Assembly: GCF_030515985.1 (NCBI RefSeq)
Contig: NZ_CP100376.1
Span: forward strand, 22,828 to 36,420
Source of the DNA: Corynebacterium accolens
GTDB lineage: Bacteria; Actinomycetota; Actinomycetes; Mycobacteriales; Mycobacteriaceae
DNA: 13,593 nucleotides
Reading direction: 5' to 3'
Shown: positions 6,767-13,593 of the stretch, one piece after another
Layout: every line of letters begins with the position of its first letter
Numbering within the stretch: position 1 is the first letter of the stretch
Position numbers and translations under genes: made by a program
The notes under the pieces: model-generated
What the model saw: only the letters and a program-made list of their open reading frames with translations
The model's database searches: none
Told to the model about the DNA's origin: nothing

Positions 6767-8128
6767 TTAAGCCTTGACGCTTACTTCCTCGTCGGAGTCT
6801 TCCTCCATGATGTGCTTGACGCCGTTTTCGGCTTCATCCCACACCTCTTGGTTTTGGATGCCTGCGCGCTTGGCGACGACCGTCGCGCACAATGCCTGAC
6901 CCGTGACGTTCAGCGCCGTACGGCCCATGTCAATGATGGGTTCAACGGCCAGCAGCAAACCGACGCCAGCCAGCGGCAGTCCCAGCGTGGACAGGGTCAG
7001 CGTGAGCATAACCGTCGCGCCAGTGGTACCCGCGGTAGCCGCGGAACCAATGACGGAGACGAAGATGATGAGTAGGTACTGCGTGAAGTCCAGGTCTACG
7101 CCGTAGAATTGCGCGACGAAGATCGCAGCAACAGCGGGGTAGACGGAGGCGCAGCCATCCATCTTCGTGGTAGCGCCGAGTGGCACTGCAAAGGACGCAT
7201 ACTCGGTGGGAACGCCCAAGGCACGTTCGCTAAAGCGTTGCGTTGCGGGCATAACACCCATGGAAGAACGGGTGACAAAGCCCAAGGACGTTACCGGCCA
7301 GATGCGCTTGTAGAAGCCCTTGACCGGAATATTGTTGAACTTCAGCACTGCAGGGTAGACCACGGCGAAGACGATGGCTAGACCCACATACATTGCCAAG
7401 ACGAACTTGCCCAGCGAGCCAAGTGCGTCCCAACCGTAGGTAGCAACGGCCTTACCGATAAGCGCTGCGGTACCAATCGGTGCCAGGCGGATAATCCACC
7501 ACAGGACCTTCTGGATGACCTTGAGGAAGGACTCCGTAAAGTGCAGGAAGGGATCGGCAGCCTTACCGGTCTGTACGGCGGCGATGCCAATGGCCAAGGA
7601 AATAACCAGCAGCTGAAGCGCACCGAAATTGAGGGTAACTTCGCCATCGCTAGCAGAGGCCGTAAGCCCGATGAAGTTTTGAGGGAGCAGCTGCTCGAAG
7701 AAGGCAGTCCACGAACCAACGCTAGACGGATCCCCCGCAGTGGATGCATCGACGCTCGTGCCAGCACCGGGCTTCAAGACTAATGCCACGACGATGCCCA
7801 CAAGGACGGAGAAGAACGCCGTAATGGCGAACCACACCAACGTAGAAATGGCCAGTGACGCTGCATTGGCAACCTTGCGCAGGTTGGCCACCGAGGTGAC
7901 TACCGCGGCGAAGATGAGCGGCGGAACCATGACCTTCAATAGTTGGACATAGGCGCCACCAACTCCGCTGAGCAGGCTGGTCAGCCACCCTGGATTATCT
8001 GGATCGGTATCCATTCCAGATGCAATCAGTCCCAGGATAAGGCCGATGATAAGGCCCGCAATGACTTGCGCGCCAAACCCCGTTGCCCAGCTAGGCAGCT
8101 TGGGGCGAGAGGAAACTTTTTGTGTCAT
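6767..8128 (-). CDS. Dicarboxylate/amino acid:cation symporter (DAACS, GltP/TcyP-like)
   Basis: The 453-residue protein has the fold signatures of the GltPh/SLC1 family: hydrophobic helices throughout, hairpin 1 as TRSSMGVMPATQR (286-298), the helix-7 block TTKMDGCASVYPA (320-332), hairpin 2 near GSAATAGTTGATVM (361-374), and helix 8 as EPIIDMGRTALNVTGQ (396-411). Such proteins import acidic amino acids, C4-dicarboxylates or cystine with sodium or protons. Asp400, Arg403, Thr404 and Asn407 align with the substrate-site residues of GltPh. Asp405 of GltPh is Gln411 here, and Asn310 is Lys322. GCASVYPA recalls the cystine importers TcyP/YdjN, so cystine or another non-acidic substrate is possible. 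ATG 8128 has a good ribosome site (AAAGGA, six bases to the start after AAGGA). The frame is open to 8284, but that extension is not membrane-like. The C-terminal tail is acidic. Confidence 0.92.
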   Translation of the reverse strand: MTQKVSSRPKLPSWATGFGAQVIAGLIIGLILGLIASGMDTDPDNPGWLTSLLSGVGGAYVQLLKVMVPPLIFAAVVTSVANLRKVANAASLAISTLVWFAITAFFSVLVGIVVALVLKPGAGTSVDASTAGDPSSVGSWTAFFEQLLPQNFIGLTASASDGEVTLNFGALQLLVISLAIGIAAVQTGKAADPFLHFTESFLKVIQKVLWWIIRLAPIGTAALIGKAVATYGWDALGSLGKFVLAMYVGLAIVFAVVYPAVLKFNNIPVKGFYKRIWPVTSLGFVTRSSMGVMPATQRFSERALGVPTEYASFAVPLGATTKMDGCASVYPAVAAIFVAQFYGVDLDFTQYLLIIFVSVIGSAATAGTTGATVMLTLTLSTLGLPLAGVGLLLAVEPIIDMGRTALNVTGQALCATVVAKRAGIQNQEVWDEAENGVKHIMEEDSDEEVSVKA

Positions 8129-8150
8129 AGAACGTCCTTTAGAAATCAAC

Positions 8151-8190
8151 TGAACAGGTCTGACTATTTGTTGAGTACGGTTCTGTTCAA
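8151..8190 (-). promoter_or_regulatory. Predicted symporter promoter overlapped by an operator-like repeat
   Basis: Read on the minus strand, TTGAAC (8190-8185) and ATAGTC (8167-8162) are separated by 17 bases and make a plausible -35/-10 pair. They lie about 35 bases before the start codon. TGAACAG (8151-8157) and CTGTTCA (8183-8189) form a 7-base inverted repeat spanning the promoter. A regulator bound to both halves would cover it. No factor can be named with confidence. Confidence 0.45.
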
Positions 8191-8362
8191 CTTCAACTAG
8201 TTTCACTTTATTCCACACGTCAAACCGCAAAGAAAAAGGGTCTCGTTTGCAGCAGGGGAATCGCAAAGACCGCTTTGCAGACAAAGCAGTTCAGTACCTA
8301 CTCTCGCTTTCGCCTTCAGCCGCGACCTCCATCCCCGCCTTTTATTCCCTCATCCTGCAGAC

Positions 8363-8431
8363 CCGCCCTTCGCGCTCACCGCGAAAGTCGGATGGCCCGA
8401 TTGAGCGCTTCCCCGTGAGCGCGAAGGGCGG
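8363..8431. repeat. Palindromic repeat element, copy 1
   Basis: The perfect 17-base arms CCGCCCTTCGCGCTCAC (8363-8379) and GTGAGCGCGAAGGGCGG (8415-8431) are separated by 35 bases. There is no oligo-T run on either side, so it does not look like an intrinsic terminator. The left arm also belongs to a shorter, competing hairpin, TTCGCG-CTCAC-CGCGAA (8369-8385). Confidence 0.85.
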
Positions 8432-8492
8432 CGGGGCGATTCATAAGGTTTCGATTGAACACACTGTTCGCCCGCTCGAATTCGTTCACTTC

Positions 8493-8554
8493 ACCTTCGC
8501 GCTCACCGCGAGCACGGTGCCCCGTTAAAGACCGCCGCCCGTGAGCGCGAAGGT
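8493..8554. repeat. Palindromic repeat element, copy 2
   Basis: The perfect 14-base arms ACCTTCGCGCTCAC (8493-8506) and GTGAGCGCGAAGGT (8541-8554) are separated by 34 bases. It shares the 13-base core CCTTCGCGCTCAC with copy 1 and has nearly the same arm spacing, but the loop sequence is different. As in copy 1, CGCGA follows the left arm. Confidence 0.85.
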
Positions 8555-8633
8555 CGGTGGTGCACCACGAGGAAACTAAGAGAACAGCGCTGAATCAATG
8601 CAGCGGGGCACCGTCAGCTGCCATACTGGAACG

Positions 8634-9230
8634 ATGAAGATTCTGGTAACTGCTTTTGATGCCTTTGGTGGCGAAGAAATTAACCCTACGGAACGCGCGC
8701 TGGATAAGCTGCCGGACGAAATTGGCGGAGCGCAGATTATTAAGCACCCTGTGCCAACAGTGTTCGGTGAAGCACTGAAGCAGGCGATTGCTGTGGCCGA
8801 GGAAGAAGACGTGGACGCGGTGGTCTGCCTGGGGCAAGCCGCTGGGCGCGGCCATATCACTCCGGAACGAGTAGGTATCAACTTGGCGGATGCCTCCATT
8901 CCGGATAATGCTGGTAACCAGCCCAGCGATGAGTCAGTGGTTGAAGGTGGCCCTGCCGCGTACTTTTCTACCCTGCCGGTTAAGGCAATGGTCACAGCGA
9001 TTCAGGAGGCGGAGATTCCGGCACGGGTCTCGACTACCGCGGGAACATTCGTCTGCAACCATCTGCTCTACGGCCTGTTGCACCATTTCAAAGATATGCA
9101 GGTAAAGGTAGGCTTTATCCACGTGCCGTTTATTAAGGAACAGGCTAAAGAACACAGCCCGATGCTGGAGCTTACGGAGGTCGTTCAGGGCGTGGAGCGC
9201 GCGATTGGCGCAGTGGCGAAAAACGCTTAG
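8634..9230 (+). CDS. pcp: Pyroglutamyl-peptidase I (peptidase C15)
   Basis: The 198-residue protein matches the family length (about 200-215). It removes N-terminal pyroglutamate from peptides in the cytosol. The start is MKILVTAFDAFGGEEINPTE, the usual family N terminus. The catalytic triad is visible as Glu78 in ITPERVGIN, Cys141 in STTAGTFVCNHLLY and His163 in VGFIHVPF. The GQAAGR stretch (68-72) supplies the active-site loop. An ATG at 8598 would add 12 residues ahead of the conserved N terminus and is rejected. No clear Shine-Dalgarno precedes ATG 8634. CATACT (8622-8627) could be a -10 box for a leaderless transcript. The gene is divergent from the symporter and lies 47 bases before the formate dehydrogenase operon, with no visible terminator between. 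Confidence 0.95.
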   Translation: MKILVTAFDAFGGEEINPTERALDKLPDEIGGAQIIKHPVPTVFGEALKQAIAVAEEEDVDAVVCLGQAAGRGHITPERVGINLADASIPDNAGNQPSDESVVEGGPAAYFSTLPVKAMVTAIQEAEIPARVSTTAGTFVCNHLLYGLLHHFKDMQVKVGFIHVPFIKEQAKEHSPMLELTEVVQGVERAIGAVAKNA

Positions 9231-9237
9231 GGTCACC

Positions 9238-9277
9238 TTGCTAGAGAAATTTTCCGCCCAAATATAGATTTAAAGTC
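9238..9277 (+). promoter_or_regulatory. Predicted formate dehydrogenase operon promoter
   Basis: TATAGAT (9263-9269) is a strong -10 box, with TTGCTA (9238-9243) 19 bases upstream as a possible -35. The start codon ATG 9278 lies nine bases after the TATAGA hexamer, and no Shine-Dalgarno is present. The transcript would therefore be leaderless or nearly so. The region is AT-rich compared with its flanks. Confidence 0.55.
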
Positions 9278-12200
9278 ATGTCTCGCTTAAGTCCTCTCAA
9301 CTGGCCGGTTGTGCGCCAGCTGCGTAGCGGCGATCCCTTTGGCAGGGATATCAATACGCAATCAACCAAGAGTAAGGAAAAGCACGGGCGCACGGTAGAA
9401 GCTGACCGCGTGGTGCAATCCGTGTGCCCATATTGCGCGGTTGGTTGCGCCCAGCGCGTATACGTCAAAGATAACCGAGTCATCCAGATTGAGGGCGATC
9501 CGGATTCGCCGATTTCGCGCGGGCGTTTGTGCCCCAAGGGCTCGGCTTCGGAGCAGTTGGTCAATTCCGCAACGCGATTGACCAAGATTAAGTACCGCGC
9601 ACCGCACTCCACCGAGTGGCAGGAGCTGGATGAAGACACCGCGATGGACATGATCGCGGATCGCTTCTTGGAGGCGCGCCGGAAGGGCTGGCAAGACACC
9701 GATGACTCGGGGCGGACTCTAAACCGCACGATGGGTGTCGCTGGACTTGGTGGCGCGACCTTGGATAATGAGGAAAACTACCTCATTAAGAAGCTTTTTA
9801 CCGCTGCCGGTGCGGTGCAGCTCGAAAACCAGGCGCGCATATGACACTCCGCCACAGTTCCTAGTTTAGGAACTTCGTTTGGCCGCGGCGGCGCAACCCA
9901 ACCGCTGCAGGATATGGCGAATGCTGATTGCATCGTCATCGAGGGCTCGAATATGGCCGAGTGCCACCCAGTGGGATTCCAGTGGGTCGTAGAAGCCAAA
10001 AAGCGTGGTGCCCGCATTATTCACGTGGACCCGCGTTATACGCGTACCTCTGCGTTCTCCAACCGTCACATTGGCATTCGCGGAGGTACCGACGTGGTGC
10101 TGCTAGGCGCGGTTATCAACCATATGCTCCAAAATGAGCTGTACTTCCGCGACTATGTCGTTGCATATACCAATGCGCCGATGATTATCTCGGAGGACTA
10201 CCAGGACACCGAGGAACTGGACGGACTGTTTTCTGGATATGACCCAGAAACCGGCACGTACGTGACCGATTCGTGGCAGTACGTGCAAAAGCCGGAAGGT
10301 TCCTCCTGGAATGTCGAGCGCGATGACACTCTGGAGCACCCGAATTCAGTCTTCCAGATTCTCAAGCGCCACTATGCGCGCTATACCTCTGAGCTGGTAG
10401 AAGAAACCTGCGGCATCGCCCAGGAAGACTTCTTCTACCTGGCGGATTCCATTGCGCAGAATTCCGATCCGGAACACACCACGTGTTTCGCCTATGCCTT
10501 GGGCTTTACCCAACACACCTTGGGCGCGCAATTCATCCGCACCGCTGCGATCCTGCAGCTTTTGATGGGCAATGTGGGTCGCCCGGGCTCGGGAATCATG
10601 GCCCTGCGCGGGCACGCCTCCATTCAGGGCTCCACCGATATTCCGACGCTCTTCCACTCCCTGCCTGGCTACCTGCCCATGCCGAGCGTGGAAAAGCAGA
10701 CGTGGCCGGAATTTGTGGATGAGATCCGGGATGAGTCCCAAAAGGGCTTCTGGCAGATTGGCGAGAATTACGCCGTGTCCTTGATGAAGTCCTACTGGGG
10801 AGATGCGGCGACCAAGGAAAATAACTGGGGCTATGACCTCATGCCGCGCATTTTCGGCGCGCATTCTACCTATGAAACCCTGCAGGCCATGCTCAATGGT
10901 CAGGTAGATGGCTACTTCGTCTTCGGGCAGAACCCGGCGGTGGCGCAGTCCAATGGTGGCATGCAGCGCCGCGGTTTGGCATCGCTGAAGTGGCTGGTCG
11001 TGCGCGATTTCCAGGAAATCGAAACCGCATCGTTCTGGAAGGACGCGCCGGAGATTAAAAACGGCGAGCTGAAGACGGAAGACATCGAAACCGAGGTCTT
11101 CTTGATGCCCGCTGCCACCCACGTGGAAAAGGCTGGTACCTTTACCCAGACGCAGCGCATGCTGCAGTGGCGTTTCCAAGCGGCACCGCCGCCAGGCGAT
11201 GCCAAGAGCGAGCTGTGGTTCTTCTACCAGCTGGGTAAGAAGCTCAAGGAACGCCTGCGCGATTCCACTGATCCGCGCGATCTCCCGCTCCAGAAGGTGA
11301 CGTGGGATTATGCGGAAAATGAGGAAGGCGAGCCGAACTCTGAGGACGTCCTCAAAGAGATCAACGGCTACTACTTGGATGGTCCCAAGAAGGGCCAGCT
11401 TTTGCCCACCTTCGTGGAGATGAAGAATGACGGCACGACTTCCGGCGGCTGCTGGATCTACACCGGCGTGTACAAGGATGGCGTTAACCAGTCCGCGCGC
11501 AAGGTCCCGGGGTCGGAGCAGAACGAGGTCGCGCCCGAGTGGGGCTGGGTTTGGCCTGCTAACCGCCGCATTTTGTATAACCGCGCTTCGGCCAAGCCGG
11601 ATGGCACCCCGTGGTCCGAGCGCAAGAAGTACGTGTGGTGGGACGAGGCCCAGGGCAAGTGGGTAGGCGATGACGTCCCTGACTTCCCTGTGACGAAGTC
11701 GCCGGAGTACAAGGCACCTGCCGATGCCGTCGGTCCAGACGCCCTCGATGGCACGGACGCTTTCATCATGCAGGCGGACGGTCGCGGTTGGCTCTTTGCG
11801 CCTTCCGGGCTTTCCGATGGCCCCTTGCCTACCCACTATGAGCCGCAGGAGTCCCCGGTTACGAACGTGCTGTATAAGCAGCAGCAATCGCCGACGCGCT
11901 TGGCCATCAAGCGCCCGGATAACCTGCAGCGCCCAGAACCGGGTATGCCTGGTGCGGAGGTTTTCCCGTTCGTATTTTCTACTTACCGCCTAACAGAGAT
12001 GTATACCTCGGGTGCGATGTCGCGCCGCCTGCCTTATTTGGCGGAGCTGCAGCCAGGCCTATTCTGCGAGGTGGATAAGGACTTGGCCGCAAAGCGCGGC
12101 CTGGAAAATGGCGAGTGGGCGACGATTATCTCGCCGCGCGGTGTGATTGAGGCGCAGGTCTTGGTCACCGATCGCATGCAGATGTTGAAGATCAATGGGG

Positions 12201-12553
12201 AAGAATTCCACCAGATTGGCCTGCCCTTCCACTACGGCGAGTCCGAGACCACCGCTGTGGCAGGCGACGGCGTTAACGATCTCTTGGGCCTTACGCTCGA
12301 GCCGAATGTGTTTATTCAGAACTCGAAGATCGGCGCCTGCGATATCCAGCCGGGCCGCCGACCTAGGGGAGAAGGCCGCTTGAAGCTGCTCAAGCAGTAT
12401 CAGGAGCGGGCTCAGTTAAGCGTGGATTCTGGCAATGATTTGTTGTCGGTTCCGGACTCGTTTACCTATAACCCGGAGCCCGAAAAGCATGGCCAGCCTG
12501 GGGCGGAAAGTAGTGACGGCGATACGGCGAGTAATGGCGAAGAAGGTAAGTAA
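9278..12553 (+). CDS. fdhA: Formate dehydrogenase alpha subunit, selenocysteine-containing (in-frame TGA at 9842-9844)
   Basis: Read through the TGA, this is a 1091-residue molybdopterin oxidoreductase that oxidises formate to CO2. The N-terminal iron-sulfur cluster uses Cys50, Cys53, Cys57 (VCPYCAVGC) and Cys85 (GRLCPKG), with Lys87 as the usual electron-transfer lysine. The active site is QARI-U189-H190-SATVPSLGTSFGRGG, where FdnG/FdhF proteins have selenocysteine (or cysteine) followed by His. The family sequence continues without a break after the TGA: MANADCIVIEGSNMAECHPVGFQW and HVDPRYTRTS bind the cofactor. NPAVAQSNGG follows, and the dinucleotide-binding domain begins near residue 895. 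The protein is longer than E. coli FdnG (1015), with an insertion before the last domain (about 680-880), as I recall for actinobacterial members. No twin-arginine signal is seen, so a cytoplasmic active site is likely. The stop TAA directly abuts the beta-subunit ATG. A cofactor-binding Fdh is sure; use of Sec is strongly supported by the SECIS. Confidence 0.93.
9842..9891 (+). promoter_or_regulatory. Bacterial SECIS element (selenocysteine insertion hairpin)
   Basis: Directly after the UGA (9842-9844) lies a perfect 8-base-pair hairpin, AGTTCCTA (9856-9863) / TAGGAACT (9867-9874), with the loop GTT. An outer stem CCGCC (9849-9853) / GGCGG (9887-9891) is possible. Counting U of UGA as 1, the loop G and U are at 23 and 24, and a U is at 17. 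These are the positions and bases contacted by SelB in E. coli fdhF. The element is read as protein at the same time. Confidence 0.9.
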
Positions 12554-13593
12554 ATGACTAATCTACTGACCGAGGACGCGGGCCGGCACGGCTATGATTC
12601 CTACCGCCGCATGGCCTTTTTCACCGATACGTCTGTGTGCATCGGCTGCAAGGCCTGCGAGGTCGCGTGCAAGGAATGGAACCGCAACCCGGTAGAAGGA
12701 TATGACGTCACCGGTGATTCCTATGACAACACCGGCGCGCTAGGTGCTAATACGTGGCGGCACGTGGCCTTTGTGGAGCAAAACAATGACCGCATTGAGA
12801 AGGCGCGCGAAGAGGGAAAACAGCTTATTTCCCTTGGCATGCCTACCATCGGTGGCACACCGGACGAAGTCGATACCACTCCGCCGGATACGGATACGTT
12901 CCGGTGGTTGATGTCCTCGGACGTCTGCAAGCACTGCACGCATGCGGGGTGTTTGGACGTGTGCCCCACGGGCGCGCTCTTCCGCACAGAGTTTGGCACT
13001 GTGGTCGTCCAAGATGACGTGTGCAATGGCTGCGGAACCTGCGTGGCGGGGTGCCCCTTCGGCGTCATCGAACGCCGCGATGATGGCGGGGTATCGCTGA
13101 AATACGATAAGACCGCGACGGTGGATTATCAGGATAATTCGCACGCCGGTATTAATGTGCTGAAAAAGCTCAAGCAGCGCAAGCCCCAAGGCGCGGACCA
13201 CACGCCGGGTGAGGCAATGCCGATTAAGAATGTGGGCGTCGCCCAGAAGTGCACCATGTGCTATGACCGCCTGAAACAGGGCGAGCAGCCGGCGTGCTCC
13301 AAGACGTGTCCTACCGATTCCATCCAATTCGGTACCTATGAGGACATGCTGGCCGCGGCGAAGGAGCGCGTGCGCGTCCTGCACGAACAAGGCATGACGG
13401 AGGCGCGGCTCTATGGCGCCAATGATAACGATGGCGTGGGCGGAACCGGCTCTATCTTCTTATTGCTGGATTCGCCAGAGGTCTATGGCTTGCCGCCGGA
13501 TCCGCGTGTGCCCACCGCGGATTTGCCGAGCATGTATAAAACCGCGGCGAAGGCCATCGGCGGGATGGCGCTGGCCGTGGCGGGTTCCTTTTT
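12554..13593 (+). CDS. fdhB: Formate dehydrogenase beta subunit, four [4Fe-4S] ferredoxin-like protein (partial)
   Basis: The ORF starts at ATG 12554, immediately after the fdhA stop, and is still open at the window end (346 codons visible). It carries 16 cysteines in four cluster motifs: CIGCKACEVAC (29-39), CKHCTHAGCLDVC (125-137), CNGCGTCVAGC (157-167), and CTMC (233-236) with Cys248 and Cys252. This is the FdnH/HybA-type electron-transfer subunit. It passes electrons from the alpha subunit to a membrane partner. The last visible residues, MYKTAAKAIGGMALAVAG, begin a hydrophobic segment like the single C-terminal membrane anchor of FdnH. That makes a membrane-bound complex likely, with a cytochrome b-type or similar subunit perhaps encoded beyond the window. 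AAGGTAAG at the end of fdhA could serve as ribosome site, and translational coupling is likely. Confidence 0.93.
   Translation, partial: MTNLLTEDAGRHGYDSYRRMAFFTDTSVCIGCKACEVACKEWNRNPVEGYDVTGDSYDNTGALGANTWRHVAFVEQNNDRIEKAREEGKQLISLGMPTIGGTPDEVDTTPPDTDTFRWLMSSDVCKHCTHAGCLDVCPTGALFRTEFGTVVVQDDVCNGCGTCVAGCPFGVIERRDDGGVSLKYDKTATVDYQDNSHAGINVLKKLKQRKPQGADHTPGEAMPIKNVGVAQKCTMCYDRLKQGEQPACSKTCPTDSIQFGTYEDMLAAAKERVRVLHEQGMTEARLYGANDNDGVGGTGSIFLLLDSPEVYGLPPDPRVPTADLPSMYKTAAKAIGGMALAVAGSF

Larger units (their letters stand above)
8129..8633. other. 505-base divergent intergenic region
   Basis: The gap between the symporter (minus) and pcp (plus) starts contains, from left to right, the symporter leader and promoter (8129-8190). 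A stretch of short repeats follows, including GCTTTG/CAAAGC near 8272-8287. Next come two long hairpin elements (8363-8431 and 8493-8554), a GAACA/TGTTC repeat (8457-8469), the palindrome GTGGTGCACCAC (8557-8568), and a possible pcp -10 box CATACT (8622-8627), six bases before its ATG. Open frames here, such as 8247-8528, lack ribosome sites and recognisable protein, so no gene is called. Confidence 0.6.

Noticed and set aside
8128..8284. Extended N terminus of the symporter from ATG 8284
   Set aside because: The extra 52 residues are polar and unlike the family, would run over the predicted promoter, and the internal ATG 8128 has a good ribosome site.
8457..8469. GAACA-CAC-TGTTC as a LexA (SOS) box
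   Set aside because: The actinobacterial LexA site needs GAAC-N4-GTTC; here the spacer is five bases and no DNA-repair gene is adjacent.
8247..8528. 93-codon plus-strand frame in the symporter/pcp gap
   Set aside because: No ribosome site, no recognisable protein, and most of it consists of the hairpin repeat arms.
8363..8554. The tandem hairpins as a CRISPR array or as terminators
   Set aside because: Only two elements with inverted arms exist, the spacing is not array-like, there are no cas genes, and there is no T-run for termination.
9842..9913. fdhA read as a pseudogene or two genes because of the stop at 9842
   Set aside because: Frame and family sequence continue across the stop, the TGA is at the known selenocysteine position, and a SECIS hairpin in the correct register follows. 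The ATG at 9914 lies inside a conserved domain.
10346..11887. Long minus-strand open frame (513 codons) opposite fdhA
   Set aside because: Its predicted protein is low-complexity, with no recognisable family, and it is an expected shadow of the codon bias of fdhA on the other strand.
12740..13390. Minus-strand open frame opposite fdhB
   Set aside because: It overlaps a clear 16-cysteine ferredoxin-like gene and has no family features or ribosome site.

Overview
The window looks like chromosomal DNA from a Corynebacterium. The evidence is the block ispH / DUF6542 protein / rmuC / AI-2E transporter / ychF, the moderately high GC content, the frequent GTG and TTG starts, and several promoters whose -10 box sits directly on the start codon, which suggests leaderless mRNAs. 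The genus is inferred from gene families and order; no database search was run.

Layout. Positions 1-205 are the 3' end of ispH (isoprenoid synthesis), closed by a hairpin shared with the opposing genes. Positions 280-3749 hold three minus-strand genes: a DUF6542 membrane protein, the RmuC nuclease-like protein, and an AI-2E/PerM-family transporter. Divergent from these is the ATPase gene ychF (3779-4864), followed by a DJ-1/PfpI family protein (4963-5496) with a strong intrinsic terminator.

Next is a probable manganese-sensing yybP-ykoY riboswitch (about 5658-5806). It leads into a cation diffusion facilitator gene with a TTG start (5807-6721), which predicts a manganese-responsive metal exporter. 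A bidirectional terminator separates it from a minus-strand dicarboxylate/amino acid:cation symporter (6767-8128). This symporter has substitutions in two conserved sodium-site motifs and an operator-like sequence over its promoter. The 505-base divergent gap 8129-8633 contains four copies of a 13-base sequence arranged as two long hairpins, plus a separate 12-base palindrome. Pyroglutamyl-peptidase I (pcp, 8634-9230) follows.

The right end is a formate dehydrogenase operon. The alpha subunit is one gene, 9278-12553, interrupted by an in-frame TGA at 9842-9844. That TGA lies exactly at the family's active-site selenocysteine and is followed by a bacterial SECIS hairpin whose key U17, G23 and U24 match the Escherichia coli fdhF positions. 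The gene should therefore be read as a 1091-residue selenoprotein, not as two ORFs or a pseudogene. The four-cluster iron-sulfur beta subunit starts on the next base after its stop codon (12554) and runs off the window. The organism would need a selenocysteine machinery (SelA, SelB, SelC, SelD) and molybdenum or tungsten cofactor synthesis, none of which is in this window.

No tRNA, rRNA, insertion sequence or CRISPR array was seen.
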